A program made the position numbers and the translations under genes. A stretch of DNA of 64,000 bases from Flavobacterium segetis (GTDB lineage: Bacteria > Bacteroidota > Bacteroidia > Flavobacteriales > Flavobacteriaceae): positions 62,001 to 126,000 of the forward strand of contig NZ_FQWE01000008.1 in the NCBI RefSeq assembly GCF_900129575.1, written 5' to 3'. The number at the start of each line of letters is the position of its first letter. The first letter of the stretch is position 1. This document shows positions 1 to 8,713 of the stretch, piece by piece. The notes under the pieces were generated by a model that saw only the letters and a list, made by a program, of their open reading frames with translations, was not told the DNA's origin and ran no database searches.

Positions 1-448
1 TATTCTAAAAAAATTAAACGAGACTGAATTTTCGAGGGTTATGCGACGCTTCTTTAGCACTTTTTATTATAATAAAAGCAGGACCGACTGGCACTCCCAT
101 AAAATAAAATACTAAAAGAATGCAACTACGCATTTGTTAACTGCTTTTCAAAAATCGTCAATTAATATTGTGGTTAATCCTATTTTCTTATCCATTGATT
201 ACGGAGCAGGACCTAAAAAAAAAAGGGCACGTGAAGAATCGATTTTAAATATTCCTATATCATACAAAAGATATAAATTTCCTTTTTTAAAACATAAGGT
301 ATTCTTTAATATTTTATCTAAACAATTTTATTTTTTCATTAAGGATCAATTTGAATCATGTTTTTGTGATTGTTTTTGATAAAGAATAATATGAAAAGCT
401 ATAATTGCTCGATGCAATTTTTTTATTTTTTAAATGAAAAATAGGAAT
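1..448. other. Intergenic stretch without a recognised gene
   Basis: I see no supportable gene here. A plus-strand frame of 81 codons exists at 134-379, but it has low-complexity, Lys/Phe-rich composition and no recognisable motif, and there is no convincing promoter before it. The left edge of the window may cut a gene whose end lies at or before position 1. Confidence 0.4.
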
Positions 449-862
449 TTATTTTTGTTCAGAGGAGATACTTTCAAGAAATTCTTTTGTAATCGTTTTA
501 ACTTGGAAAGCGACAATATTTAAATCATCCTTTGCTCTTTTAATATCATATTCATCTATTGAAGACGATATAATATAAACTTTACAATATTTTTTTAAAT
601 CGGAAGACAGTTTGTCGTATTTCAACATAAATTCGAATCCTGACATTTGAGGCATATAAATATCTACAAAAATTATTTGAGGCAATTTATTAAAATCAGC
701 CTGATTTTCTTGTAAAAATGTCAATGCTTTAATGGCTGAAGTATACTTTTCAATTTTCTCTCCAAAATTATTTTTTGTCATTATTTTAGAAGTAAGATAG
801 AGGTCAATAGTATTGTTATCGATGAGCATTACTCTTTGAAACTTTGATTTTAGGTCTAACAT
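449..862 (-). CDS. Single-domain response regulator (CheY-like receiver)
   Basis: This 137-residue protein is a stand-alone receiver domain with no output domain. The acidic pocket is at Asp15 (LIDNN), the likely phospho-acceptor is Asp67 in FVDIYMP, the switch Ser/Thr lies in IISSS (about 98-101), and the conserved Lys is Lys122 followed by Thr instead of the usual Pro. Such proteins normally receive phosphate from a histidine kinase encoded just upstream. Here only the last 25 or so codons of a kinase remain, overlapping the regulator start, so the gene is probably orphaned. What it controls cannot be told from the sequence; single receivers act by protein-protein contact or phosphorelay. 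Confidence 0.85.
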   Translation of the reverse strand: MLDLKSKFQRVMLIDNNTIDLYLTSKIMTKNNFGEKIEKYTSAIKALTFLQENQADFNKLPQIIFVDIYMPQMSGFEFMLKYDKLSSDLKKYCKVYIISSSIDEYDIKRAKDDLNIVAFQVKTITKEFLESISSEQK

Positions 863-932
863 ATTTTAAAATTCTTAAGCTTTATTTCGAAAGTTGTACC
901 ACTTTTTACTGCTGAAAGTAAGTTGATGGATC
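856..932 (-). pseudogene. C-terminal stub of a sensor histidine kinase
   Basis: On the minus strand an open frame ends with TAG at 856-858, overlapping the response-regulator ATG (860-862) by a few bases. Its last 25 codons read like the end of a HATPase_c domain: a Ser-Ile-x-Leu strand, then SGTTFEIKL, the usual G-T-x-F turn and final strand, followed by a short tail. The frame loses kinase likeness near 930, where the IS3 element begins. The overlap shows that kinase and regulator were once translationally coupled. I infer that IS insertion plus adjacent deletion removed the rest. The stub is short, so the assignment rests on a small motif plus context. Confidence 0.55.
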
Positions 933-988
933 TGGACATGCTAACTTAGCCTACACATAAAGTTAAGAAATAATCTTAATTTTAGCCT

Positions 989-1288
989 ATGAAAGAAGTC
1001 CGCAAAATTTATGATAAAGCTGTTAAAGAAAAAGCTGTTCAATTGAGTTATGAGAGAACAAATGTATCAGAACTCGCCAGAGAGTTAGGAGTCACAGCAC
1101 CACAGTTGTATAAATGGCGTAAAGAGTTCGAGGATTTTGGAGAAGGAATTTTTCCTGGGAAAGGAAATTTAAAACTCACTCCCGAGCAAGAAAAAATCCA
1201 TGAACTGGAGAAAAGACTCAAAGATGCCGAGTTAGAACGTGATATATTAAAAATAGCAATCGGCATTTTTTCCAAGAGCGGTCGATGA
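989..1288 (+). CDS. IS3-family transposase OrfA
   Basis: A 99-residue protein with an N-terminal helix-turn-helix (about 10-50, including SELARELGVTAPQLYKWRKE) that binds the terminal repeats, and a C-terminal leucine-zipper-like coiled coil (about 65-92, HELEKRLKDAELERDILK) used for multimerisation with OrfAB. It ends FSKSGR, a common end for this group. The TGA stop overlaps an ATG (ATGA, 1285-1288) that would be the natural start of orfB. A run of six T at 1266-1271 is a possible -1 frameshift site for the fused OrfAB transposase. Confidence 0.92.
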   Translation: MKEVRKIYDKAVKEKAVQLSYERTNVSELARELGVTAPQLYKWRKEFEDFGEGIFPGKGNLKLTPEQEKIHELEKRLKDAELERDILKIAIGIFSKSGR

Positions 1289-1335
1289 TTTATAGTTTCA
1301 TTTAAAACAATGAACAAGTATTTCCGATTGAAAAA

Positions 1336-2163
1336 ATGTGCAAAGTCTTACAAGTGAGCTGCGGAAGTTATTACCGTTGGAAAAAACAAGCAATCACAGC
1401 AAGACAACAACTAAAAATTACCCTAAAAGAACAGATAACATTGATTTATTTTGCAACCAAACAAAGATATGGAAGTCCTAGAATAACATTGGAATTACAG
1501 CATTTAGGTTATAAAGTTTCAAGAATTACAGTAGCAAAATATATGAAAGAACTTGGCTTACGAAGCAAATTAAGCAAGAAGTTCAAAGTTACAACCAACT
1601 CAAATCATAATTATTTAGTTGTCGAAAATGTGTTAAACAGAGAGTTTCCTATCAAAATGCCTTCAAAAGCTTGGGTTTCGGATATTACATATATCCAAAC
1701 TAAAGAGGGGTTTGTATACCTGACCACTATTATGGATTTATACGACAGAAAAATTATCGATTGGAGTTTGAGTGACGGAATGAGTGCAGAAGAAACTACG
1801 CTTGGAGCTTGGAAAATGGCGGTTAAAAACCGCGATATTGATGAAGGTTTGATTTTTCATTCTGACAGAGGTGTCCAATATGCCAGTAAAAAGTTTGTAA
1901 ATTTTCTTGATTCCTATAAAAAAATAACCCGCAGTATGAGTCGTAAAGGAAATTGCTGGGATAATGCTGTGGCGGAAAGCTTCTTCAAATCTTTGAAAAC
2001 GGAATTGATTTATGGGAACAAACTGATTTCTAAAGAACAAAAGAAACTGGAAATTTTTGAATACATTGAAATTTGGTACAACAGAAAAAGGAGACACTCT
2101 GCTTTGAATTATGCAACTATTGAAGAATTTAATAATCAAATTAATTACAAAAATGTAGCTTAA
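1336..2163 (+). CDS. IS3-family transposase OrfB (DDE integrase core), 5' end broken by a stop
   Basis: The 275-residue open part carries an HTH_21-type region (about 25-80) and the rve integrase core with the catalytic triad Asp116 (WVSDITYI), Asp177 (FHSDRGVQY) and Glu214 (DNAVAESFFKSLK). The same frame runs upstream to an ATG at 1285 that overlaps the orfA stop, and the codons there look like a normal orfB N-terminus (MIYSFI, then NNEQVFPIEKM). A TAA at 1303-1305 sits where a Lys or Gln codon would be expected. Both independent orfB translation and any -1 frameshift fusion from orfA would end there. Translation could restart at 1336, giving a protein lacking its linker to OrfA. Confidence 0.88.
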   Translation: MCKVLQVSCGSYYRWKKQAITARQQLKITLKEQITLIYFATKQRYGSPRITLELQHLGYKVSRITVAKYMKELGLRSKLSKKFKVTTNSNHNYLVVENVLNREFPIKMPSKAWVSDITYIQTKEGFVYLTTIMDLYDRKIIDWSLSDGMSAEETTLGAWKMAVKNRDIDEGLIFHSDRGVQYASKKFVNFLDSYKKITRSMSRKGNCWDNAVAESFFKSLKTELIYGNKLISKEQKKLEIFEYIEIWYNRKRRHSALNYATIEEFNNQINYKNVA

Positions 2164-2263
2164 CTTATACTGCAGGTTTTATTTGCATATCCATAAGAGG
2201 GTCACTAATAGGGACACTAGCCTTTGATAGTATATGTGTCTTTTGAGTCTTGACAAAAAACAA

Positions 2264-2297
2264 AAAAGCCTTTAAATACTAGTATTTAAAGGCTTTT
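2264..2297 (-). terminator. Rho-independent terminator of tRNA-Ser
   Basis: A perfect 17-bp inverted repeat (AAAAGCCTTTAAATACT and its complement) lies 30 bases past the 3' end of tRNA-Ser. On the minus strand it runs into TTTTTTGTTTTTTG. Because the stem is bordered by T on one strand and by A on the other it might also stop plus-strand transcripts from the IS. Confidence 0.8.
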
Positions 2298-2327
2298 GAC
2301 TTTTAAAGTTTCTTTTGAAACTTCATG

Positions 2328-2415
2328 TGGCGGAGAAAGAGGGATTCGAACCCCCGGACCTGTTACAGTCAACAGTTTTCAAGACTGCCGCATTCGACCG
2401 CTCTGCCATTTCTCC
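2328..2415 (-). tRNA. tRNA-Ser (anticodon UGA)
   Basis: The minus strand folds as an 88-nt class II tRNA with a long variable arm. The acceptor begins GGAGAAAT, the anticodon loop is CTTGAAA with anticodon TGA, the T arm contains GGTTCGAATCC, and the CCA end is encoded (TGG at 2328-2330 on the plus strand). It reads UCA and wobble codons. A plus-strand open frame across this locus is spurious. Confidence 0.95.
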
Positions 2416-2447
2416 AGTGAGCGACAACCGTTATCTGATTGCGATTG

Positions 2448-2476
2448 CAAATATAAACACCTTTTTCGATTTACAA
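2448..2476 (-). promoter_or_regulatory. Promoter of tRNA-Ser
   Basis: Reading on the minus strand, a TATATTTG box (complement at 2448-2455) is preceded by TTG (2474-2476) at a spacing of 18. This fits the Bacteroidota sigma-A pattern TTG-N19-TAnnTTTG. The bases between the box and the tRNA are nearly the same as those in front of tRNA-Arg (62796-62816). Confidence 0.65.
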
Positions 2477-2582
2477 AAAGAAAAAGGATAAAAATTACTA
2501 TCGTTTTTTAAAGTAATTTTTAAATGTTTCATTTTGTTCACTTTAACATAATAATTATTTTAAAAATCAATGTACGATTCAG

Positions 2583-3716
2583 CTAGTAGCTTACATATTC
2601 TGTGATCTCTAAGTTGTAACCAATCATTCCAACGCGCTTCGTTCCTTCTGTATTGGATACTAATCTAATTTTCGAAATGTCAATATCGTGTAAAATTTGA
2701 GCACCTATTCCAAAATCCTTACTGTCAATAATAAGTTTTGGAGCTTTCATAACACCTTCGCTTTGTAAAAGTCTTAACTCAGCAAGCCGATTTAAAAAAT
2801 TAATGGACTGCATATCTTGGTTAATAAAGATAACCGCACCTTTTCCTTCTTCATTAATTACTTTAAACATATCGTCTAATTGCTGATCAGCATTATTTGT
2901 TAACGTTCCTAAAAGATCATTATTTACTTGAGAAGAATTGATTCTTGTTAAAATAGATTCGCCTAAATTCCATGTTCCTTTTGTAAGTGCAATATGGATT
3001 TGCTTATTCGTAGTTTGCTGATACGCTCGAAGTCTAAAGGTCCCAAAACGAGTCTGAATATCAAAATCCTCTTTCTTAATGATCAAACTATCGTGTTGCA
3101 TTCTATACGCCACAAGATCTTCAATTGAAACCAATTTTAAGCTGAATTTACGAGCTACTTCAACGAGTTGCGGTAAACGTGCCATTGATCCATCGTCATT
3201 CATAATTTCAACTATGACACCAGCTGATTTAAATCCAGCGAGTCGAGCAAAATCTATAGCAGCTTCAGTATGTCCAGTACGTCTAAGAACTCCGCCTTGT
3301 TTTGCAATTAGAGGAAATATATGTCCTGGTCGTGCTAGTTCGTGTGGCTTTGTCTCTGCATTTACTAAAGCTAATATCGTTTTCGCTCTATCTGCTGCTG
3401 ATATTCCTGTTGTCACACCATTTCCTTTTAAATCCACTGAAACTGTAAAAGCGGTTTCCATTGGATCTGTATTATTGGTTACCATCACATGCAAACCTAA
3501 TTCCTTGCAGCGACTTTCTGTCAATGGCGCACATATCAATCCACGACCGTGAGTAGCCATAAAATTAATCATTTCAGGAGTTACTTTTTCAGCAGCAGCT
3601 AAAAAATCACCTTCATTTTCGCGGTCTTCGTCATCAACTACAATTATAATTTTTCCTTGACGAATATCTTCTATCGCTTCTTCAATTGTATTGAGTTGTA
3701 TTTTATTTAAGTCCAT
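2583..3716 (-). CDS. ribB: 3,4-dihydroxy-2-butanone 4-phosphate synthase fused to a degenerate GTP cyclohydrolase II domain
   Basis: Residues 1-206 form the RibB enzyme, which makes 3,4-dihydroxy-2-butanone 4-phosphate and formate from ribulose 5-phosphate for riboflavin. The acidic loop [10 protein letters not shown] (28-37) and the GHTEAA motif (His149) are intact. Residues about 213-377 have the GTP cyclohydrolase II fold, but the zinc ligands are gone: the family's SEC and RCDCG motifs read SSQ (Gln263) and TNNAD (273-277). This half therefore cannot do the normal zinc-dependent reaction, and a separate RibA is expected elsewhere. The gene ends the minus-strand run with lptF/lptG, only 8 bases after its neighbour. 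Degenerate RibBA fusions of this kind are known in Bacteroidota. Confidence 0.9.
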   Translation of the reverse strand: MDLNKIQLNTIEEAIEDIRQGKIIIVVDDEDRENEGDFLAAAEKVTPEMINFMATHGRGLICAPLTESRCKELGLHVMVTNNTDPMETAFTVSVDLKGNGVTTGISAADRAKTILALVNAETKPHELARPGHIFPLIAKQGGVLRRTGHTEAAIDFARLAGFKSAGVIVEIMNDDGSMARLPQLVEVARKFSLKLVSIEDLVAYRMQHDSLIIKKEDFDIQTRFGTFRLRAYQQTTNKQIHIALTKGTWNLGESILTRINSSQVNNDLLGTLTNNADQQLDDMFKVINEEGKGAVIFINQDMQSINFLNRLAELRLLQSEGVMKAPKLIIDSKDFGIGAQILHDIDISKIRLVSNTEGTKRVGMIGYNLEITEYVSY

Positions 3717-3724
3717 TTCAGGTT

Positions 3725-5158
3725 TTAGTTTTGTGTTGGGAATAATTTTTTAAGAATTTTTTGGAATGGCGCTAGTATAACGTCCATACTTATCAATCCA
3801 ATATCGTTTGTAGCTCGATAAGTCAGTAAAACAGCTAGAGGAGTCAGCACGAAGGAGGATAGCCACGCTCCCATGAATGGTGTCATTCCGTTTTCTTGCG
3901 CTAATCTTTTACCAAAAGTATTTATAAAGTGAAATGTGATAAAAATTAAAATAGCAAAAACTATTGGAAGTCCTAAACCACCTTTGCGAATAATAGCACC
4001 TAAAGGAGCGCCAATAAAAAACATTAAAAAGCAGGCAAAAACAATTACAAACTTATCGTAAAATGCTAAAAGATGATTATTGATGTTTTTTTGCTTATTT
4101 AGTAAGTCAGTGTTTGATGAGTCTATTGTATAAATTGTACTCTCAATAGTACTACTTGCTAACTGCAAAATATTAGATTTTTCTTGATTTGAATATAAAG
4201 ATAAAAGATTGTTAGGCAATGGTTTATTCTTTTTAACAACTACTTTTTTACTTTTCTCTGGATAGGTAATTCGAGTGTTACTGTTTTCTGAAAAAGCGAT
4301 AATGTCGGTTTTCATATTCTTGTTAAGCGAATCTAAAGTGTAATTTAGCTCATTAACGGTTAACATGGTATTACTGCTCGCAACGGACTCTTCATTAACA
4401 TCAACCTTATTTAATTCAGATAAATCAATATTAATAATTTGCTTTTTAAAAGAACTTTTAACAAAGGGCAATTTTTCTCGATCAACATAATTTTTAGGAA
4501 CGATGTCTTCGTAGTAATAGCCGTCATTTAGAACCAATTGCAAAATACTGGATTGCTCGCTGCTTATTAGTTCACCATCTTTCGCTTTTATCACAGTTTT
4601 ACTTCCGTCTCCTGATTGAGATTTCTTGTGAATCGTTATACCAGTTAAGGTATTTCCTTGTGCACCACTTTTTTTATTTACTTTAATATTGTAAAAACCC
4701 ACATCACTAAATTGCCCTTCTGCAATAGCTAAAGCTGGTTTTACTTGTGCAATATTTTTCCGAAAATTAATAAATTTATATTCTGCAAATGGAATAACAT
4801 TATTGGAAAAGAAAAAAGCAACTATACTCAATAAAATAATAAAAACAGTTAAACTACGCATCGCTCTTTGTAACGAAATTCCAGATGACTTCATTGCGGC
4901 AAATTCATAGTTTTCAGCTAAATTTCCAAAAGTCATAATAGAAGCTAATAGAATTGATAGCGGTAAAACAAGTGGAACAATCCTTGGCATTGAAAAAGCT
5001 AAGAATTTTATAATCATTAATAAATCTAAATCTTTCCCAGCCAATTCAGCTATAAATAACCAAACCGTTTGTAGTATAAATATAAAAAACAAGATAACAA
5101 ATACAGTGGTAAATGTAGTCAGAAAGGTTTTTAATAAGTATTTGTCAAGAATTTTCAC
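3725..5158 (-). CDS. LptF/LptG family permease
   Basis: A 477-residue inner-membrane protein of the YjgP/YjgQ family. It has membrane segments near the N-terminus (about 12-35, 50-75, 98-122) and C-terminus (about 368-390, 395-415, 425-447), with a large periplasmic beta-jellyroll region between them, the layout of LptF and LptG, which with LptB and LptC lift lipopolysaccharide out of the inner membrane. The length exceeds the usual 360 because of an enlarged periplasmic part. It lies 8 bases from lolA and ribB, so the three are likely co-transcribed. Sequence alone does not say whether it is the F or G subunit; only one is present here. Confidence 0.88.
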   Translation of the reverse strand: MKILDKYLLKTFLTTFTTVFVILFFIFILQTVWLFIAELAGKDLDLLMIIKFLAFSMPRIVPLVLPLSILLASIMTFGNLAENYEFAAMKSSGISLQRAMRSLTVFIILLSIVAFFFSNNVIPFAEYKFINFRKNIAQVKPALAIAEGQFSDVGFYNIKVNKKSGAQGNTLTGITIHKKSQSGDGSKTVIKAKDGELISSEQSSILQLVLNDGYYYEDIVPKNYVDREKLPFVKSSFKKQIINIDLSELNKVDVNEESVASSNTMLTVNELNYTLDSLNKNMKTDIIAFSENSNTRITYPEKSKKVVVKKNKPLPNNLLSLYSNQEKSNILQLASSTIESTIYTIDSSNTDLLNKQKNINNHLLAFYDKFVIVFACFLMFFIGAPLGAIIRKGGLGLPIVFAILIFITFHFINTFGKRLAQENGMTPFMGAWLSSFVLTPLAVLLTYRATNDIGLISMDVILAPFQKILKKLFPTQN

Positions 5159-5166
5159 TTAGCGCA

Positions 5167-5811
5167 TTAATCTAATTTGTTGATGTAGTAATTTGGATAT
5201 TTACTCCCCGCAAATGTAAATTGATTTTTTGACAAAGGTTGGTTGGTTTTAAAAGAATTAACCGTTAATGTTGTTTTTGTACCTTTTTTTCCAACTTCAA
5301 TTAAATTATAGATGTGTTTTGTTTGCACATCGATTCCAAGTAGAACCTCTTTCCTTGTATCTTTTGGATTTGTAGAAACTAATTTAATATATTGAATTTT
5401 TCTACCTTTTACGTTTTGTAAAATATCCATATTGTATTTGTAGCCAGAATTAAAAAAGGTTAACATCTTAGAAGGTGTGATGGCATTATCATCATTTTCA
5501 TTAACCGTGGAGATAGTGACTTCTTCATCTTCAGGAACGATGGTATATGTTTTTTTTCCATCAAAAATCTTTGTAACACCCATGAAGTTTAAAACGTACT
5601 GATTTCCTTTCATGGTAACATTTCCTTTACTGTCTTGGTTAATGTTTTCTTTGGAATTGTTTAAAGAATATTTAAAGTCAATTGTCATATTATTGTAACT
5701 TTTCACTTTAGCAGTCACCTCGTCTAATAATTGTTTTGCTTTTCTATCTTGAGCTTGTATTGTAAAACTAAAAAGTAATACTGTTGTGATGAAAATGATT
5801 TTTTTTGTCAT
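5167..5811 (-). CDS. lolA: LolA-like outer-membrane lipoprotein carrier
   Basis: The protein begins with a clear signal peptide when started at the ATG of 5811 (MTKKIIFITTVLLFSFTIQA, cleavage before QDRKA), then a LolA-type half-barrel of about 190 residues that would ferry lipoproteins across the periplasm. The frame stays open to a TTG at 5895 and has ATGs at 5877 and 5856, but those would run into the ftsK 3' end or place 15 or more polar residues before the signal peptide, so 5811 is preferred. It sits between ftsK (49 bases) and the LPS-export permease, a grouping that makes sense for outer-membrane biogenesis. Confidence 0.85.
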   Translation of the reverse strand: MTKKIIFITTVLLFSFTIQAQDRKAKQLLDEVTAKVKSYNNMTIDFKYSLNNSKENINQDSKGNVTMKGNQYVLNFMGVTKIFDGKKTYTIVPEDEEVTISTVNENDDNAITPSKMLTFFNSGYKYNMDILQNVKGRKIQYIKLVSTNPKDTRKEVLLGIDVQTKHIYNLIEVGKKGTKTTLTVNSFKTNQPLSKNQFTFAGSKYPNYYINKLD

Positions 5812-5860
5812 TCCTTGAAGATAATTTTTTCTAAAATCCTGATTGCTTAATTTCATTTTG

Positions 5861-8311
5861 TTATTTATTTTGTTCATTACTGAAAAATTGATCAAGAGAA
5901 CTCATATCTAAAATGTTAACGCTTCGTGCTTTACTGCCTTCAAATGGTCCGACGATTCCAGCCGCTTCTAGTTGATCGATCAAGCGACCAGCTCTATTGT
6001 AGCCTAACTTTAATTTTCGTTGTAATAAAGAAGCTGATCCCTGTTGTGCATTTACAATAATCTCAGCGGCTTCTCTAAATAAGGTATCTCTATCACTAAT
6101 ATCAACATCAAGATTAATGCCACTTTCCTCCCCAACAAACTCGGGAAGTAAATAAGCGGTAGCGTATGCTTTTTGGGAACCAATAAATTCAGTAATTTTT
6201 TCTACTTCGGGAGTATCTATAAAGGCACATTGTACGCGCACTACATCATTTCCATTAGTGTAAAGCATGTCTCCACGACCTATTAATTGATCAGCACCTT
6301 GAGTATCAAGAATTGTTCGCGAGTCAATTTTAGAGGTTACTCTAAAGGCTATCCTAGCGGGGAAATTGGCCTTTATAAGTCCTGTAATTACATTTACAGA
6401 TGGTCTTTGTGTTGCAATAATTAAGTGAATTCCAATAGCCCTGGCCAGTTGTGCTAGTCTAGCAATAGGAACTTCAACTTCTTTTCCTGCCGTCATAATT
6501 AAATCGGCAAATTCGTCAACAACTAAAACGATATAAGGTAAAAATCGATGTCCGTTTTCAGGATTTAATTTTCGAGCTTTGAATTTATCATTGTATTCCT
6601 TGATATTTCTCACCATTGCATCTTTAAGCAATGAGTAACGATTATCCATTTCTACGCAAAGAGAATTCAAGGTGTTAACCACCTTAGCATTATCAGTGAT
6701 AATGGCATCATCCATATCGGGTAGTTTGGCTAGATAATGTCTTTCAATTTTATTAAAAAGAGTTAATTCTACTTTTTTTGGGTCAACCAAAACAAATTTA
6801 ACTTCTGCAGGATGTTTTTTATATAATAGCGAAGTCAAAACAGCGTTTAAACCTACCGATTTTCCTTGGCCAGTTGCTCCAGCCATTAACAAGTGTGGCA
6901 TTTTAGCTAAATCAACTACGAATGTTTCATTCGAAATTGTTTTCCCTAATGCAATTGGTAATTCCATTTCAGCTTCTTGAAATTTGGCAGAGCCAATGAC
7001 ACTTTTCATAGAAACCATCGTCGGATTTTTATTCGGAACTTCAATACCTATAGTTCCCTTTCCTGGAATAGGGGCAATTATCCGAATTCCTAATGCCGAA
7101 AGTGATAACGCGATATCATCTTCTAAACTTTTTATTTTAGAAATTCTAATTCCAGCTTCGGGTACAATTTCATATAAAGTTACTGATGGTCCAACAGTCG
7201 CCTTAATTTGTGCAATTTCAATTTTATAATTGCGAAGCGTATCAACAATTCGGTTTTTATTTTCCTCTAATTCTTGTTGATTAATAGTAATTCCGCCAGT
7301 TGAATATTCTTTTAGTAAATCAATTGTTGGGAATTTGTAATTAGATAAATCCAATGTGGGATCAAATAACCCAAAATCAGCAACTAGTCTCGAAGCTAGA
7401 TTTTCTTCAATGATATCCTCCTCAGGTGCTGTTTCTATGACAAATGAATCAGCAGCTGATAATATAACTTCTGGAAGTGGAGGAGGAGTAACCTCCATAG
7501 TAAGCGGCTTAGTGGCGGTGCTTCTACTAATATCAGATGAATTGCTAATAGTTGGTTTTAAGGCCTCTTTGTTAATTTCAAACTGAGAACCAGCCGTTTT
7601 TAAATGAATGTTGTCTACTTCTTCTTCGTCTGCCACAGCAAACTCTTCTAAATTGTAATTTCCTGTTTTTTGATTGAGAGAATTACTTGTTACAGCAGAA
7701 GAATATTCACTTTTAGAACCAGTAAAAAATGACTGAATACTGTCAGGAGAAAGTTGTAATTTGAAAATAATGTAAATTATTAATCCAAATAGTAAAACGA
7801 GTAATGTCCCTGTTTTTCCGAGATAGTCTTGTAAAAATAAATTTAATTCATATCCAATTGTTCCACCTAGTTCAGGTGTGGAAGTTGCAAAAAAGCCAAA
7901 TAATACGGATGATATTATGATTATAAATAAGTCCCAAAACCAGATATTTTTAAGTTTATGAACACTGATTCCTAGAACTAAATATATTCCTGTCAGAAAA
8001 AACAAGCGAACAAAAATAAAAGCAGCTAGTCCAAAACCCTTATAAATGAGTAAATCAGATAAAAAAGCACCAAATTTCCCTAACCAGTTTCCAACAACTT
8101 CTGTCCTGTCACCAAATTCTTGAACGGCGCTTTGATCTTCTTGACCGTATATAAAAAATGATATAAAGGCAACAAGTAAAGCTACAGAAAATAAAACCAA
8201 CAAGGATCCTAAAACAATTTTCTGTTGTTTACTTAGCCTTGCTGGATTTTTAGTTTCTACTGTTTTATCCGTTTTTTTTGTCGAAGAAGCAGTTTTTAAT
8301 ATTTTAGCCAT
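5861..8311 (-). CDS. ftsK: DNA translocase FtsK/SpoIIIE
   Basis: An 816-residue division-site DNA pump that clears chromosome ends from the septum. Four membrane segments lie at about 31-54, 91-115, 124-142 and 168-184, followed by an acidic, Pro-containing linker (about 200-310) that is short compared with E. coli FtsK. The motor has an alpha domain, Walker A GATGQGKS (478-485) and Walker B VVDEFADL (597-604). The C-terminal winged helix (about 755-816, with GYNRAGRLIDQLE) is the gamma domain that reads KOPS-type polarity sites. It is co-directional with dgkA (18 bases upstream) and lolA. Confidence 0.97.
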   Translation of the reverse strand: MAKILKTASSTKKTDKTVETKNPARLSKQQKIVLGSLLVLFSVALLVAFISFFIYGQEDQSAVQEFGDRTEVVGNWLGKFGAFLSDLLIYKGFGLAAFIFVRLFFLTGIYLVLGISVHKLKNIWFWDLFIIIISSVLFGFFATSTPELGGTIGYELNLFLQDYLGKTGTLLVLLFGLIIYIIFKLQLSPDSIQSFFTGSKSEYSSAVTSNSLNQKTGNYNLEEFAVADEEEVDNIHLKTAGSQFEINKEALKPTISNSSDISRSTATKPLTMEVTPPPLPEVILSAADSFVIETAPEEDIIEENLASRLVADFGLFDPTLDLSNYKFPTIDLLKEYSTGGITINQQELEENKNRIVDTLRNYKIEIAQIKATVGPSVTLYEIVPEAGIRISKIKSLEDDIALSLSALGIRIIAPIPGKGTIGIEVPNKNPTMVSMKSVIGSAKFQEAEMELPIALGKTISNETFVVDLAKMPHLLMAGATGQGKSVGLNAVLTSLLYKKHPAEVKFVLVDPKKVELTLFNKIERHYLAKLPDMDDAIITDNAKVVNTLNSLCVEMDNRYSLLKDAMVRNIKEYNDKFKARKLNPENGHRFLPYIVLVVDEFADLIMTAGKEVEVPIARLAQLARAIGIHLIIATQRPSVNVITGLIKANFPARIAFRVTSKIDSRTILDTQGADQLIGRGDMLYTNGNDVVRVQCAFIDTPEVEKITEFIGSQKAYATAYLLPEFVGEESGINLDVDISDRDTLFREAAEIIVNAQQGSASLLQRKLKLGYNRAGRLIDQLEAAGIVGPFEGSKARSVNILDMSSLDQFFSNEQNK

Positions 8312-8329
8312 TCTAATTTGTAATAATAC

Positions 8330-8704
8330 CTAGATAAAATAAGGTATGTATATTGTTAAACCAATTACGATTGCGGTCAATGCAGCAAAAAAAACAGCTC
8401 CGGCGGCAATATCTTTGATAAACCCAATTTTTTCGTGATAATTAGGATGAATAAAATCAGCTATTTTCTCTACCGCGGTGTTCAATCCTTCAACACTTAA
8501 AACTAATCCAATTGCCATTGTTTGAAAAAGCCATTCTGTTTTAGAAATTCCAAAATAAAAACCTACAATGGTCATGATAATTCCTAATGAGAATTGAACC
8601 ATGACACTATGCTCAGTAGTGATTAGTTTTATAGCTCCTTGACAGGCAAAAGTTAAACTTTTAAGACGCCCTGTGATAAATGAATTGTCTTTTTGAAATT
8701 CCAT
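8330..8704 (-). CDS. dgkA: Diacylglycerol kinase family protein (DgkA type)
   Basis: A 124-residue, three-helix inner-membrane protein. It carries the family signature EGLNTAVEKIADF, which holds the catalytic Glu and Asn, and the following IKDIAAGAV helix. DgkA-type enzymes phosphorylate diacylglycerol, or undecaprenol in many non-enteric bacteria; the substrate here cannot be told. The N-terminal amphipathic segment (FITGRLKSLTFACQG) and spacing match the family closely. It lies 9 bases after tpx and 18 before ftsK. Confidence 0.92.
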   Translation of the reverse strand: MEFQKDNSFITGRLKSLTFACQGAIKLITTEHSVMVQFSLGIIMTIVGFYFGISKTEWLFQTMAIGLVLSVEGLNTAVEKIADFIHPNYHEKIGFIKDIAAGAVFFAALTAIVIGLTIYIPYFI

Positions 8705-8713
8705 TAGGAAGTA

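Larger units (their letters stand above)
933..2216 (+). mobile_element. IS3-family (IS150-group) insertion sequence, probably defective
   Basis: The element carries the orfA/orfB pair typical of IS3. Its ends are my best estimate: a left end starting TGGACATGCTAACTTAGCC at 933 and a right end whose reverse complement begins TGTCCCTATTAGTGACCC, ending at 2216. The two align at about 11 of 19 positions with one gap. No matching target duplication is seen (GATC on the left, CTAG on the right), which suggests deletion on one side after insertion. orfB holds a premature stop, so the copy is likely unable to make its own transposase. Confidence 0.7.

Noticed and set aside
134-379. 81-codon plus-strand frame
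   Set aside because: Low-complexity, no motif, no promoter or ribosome-binding context; likely chance in AT-rich DNA.
2296-2511. 71-codon plus-strand frame over tRNA-Ser
   Set aside because: It lies on the opposite strand of a clear tRNA and contains its complement.
5812-5895. Longer LolA start at 5895, 5877 or 5856
   Set aside because: These would overlap ftsK or put a polar extension before the signal peptide; 5811 gives a normal exported protein.
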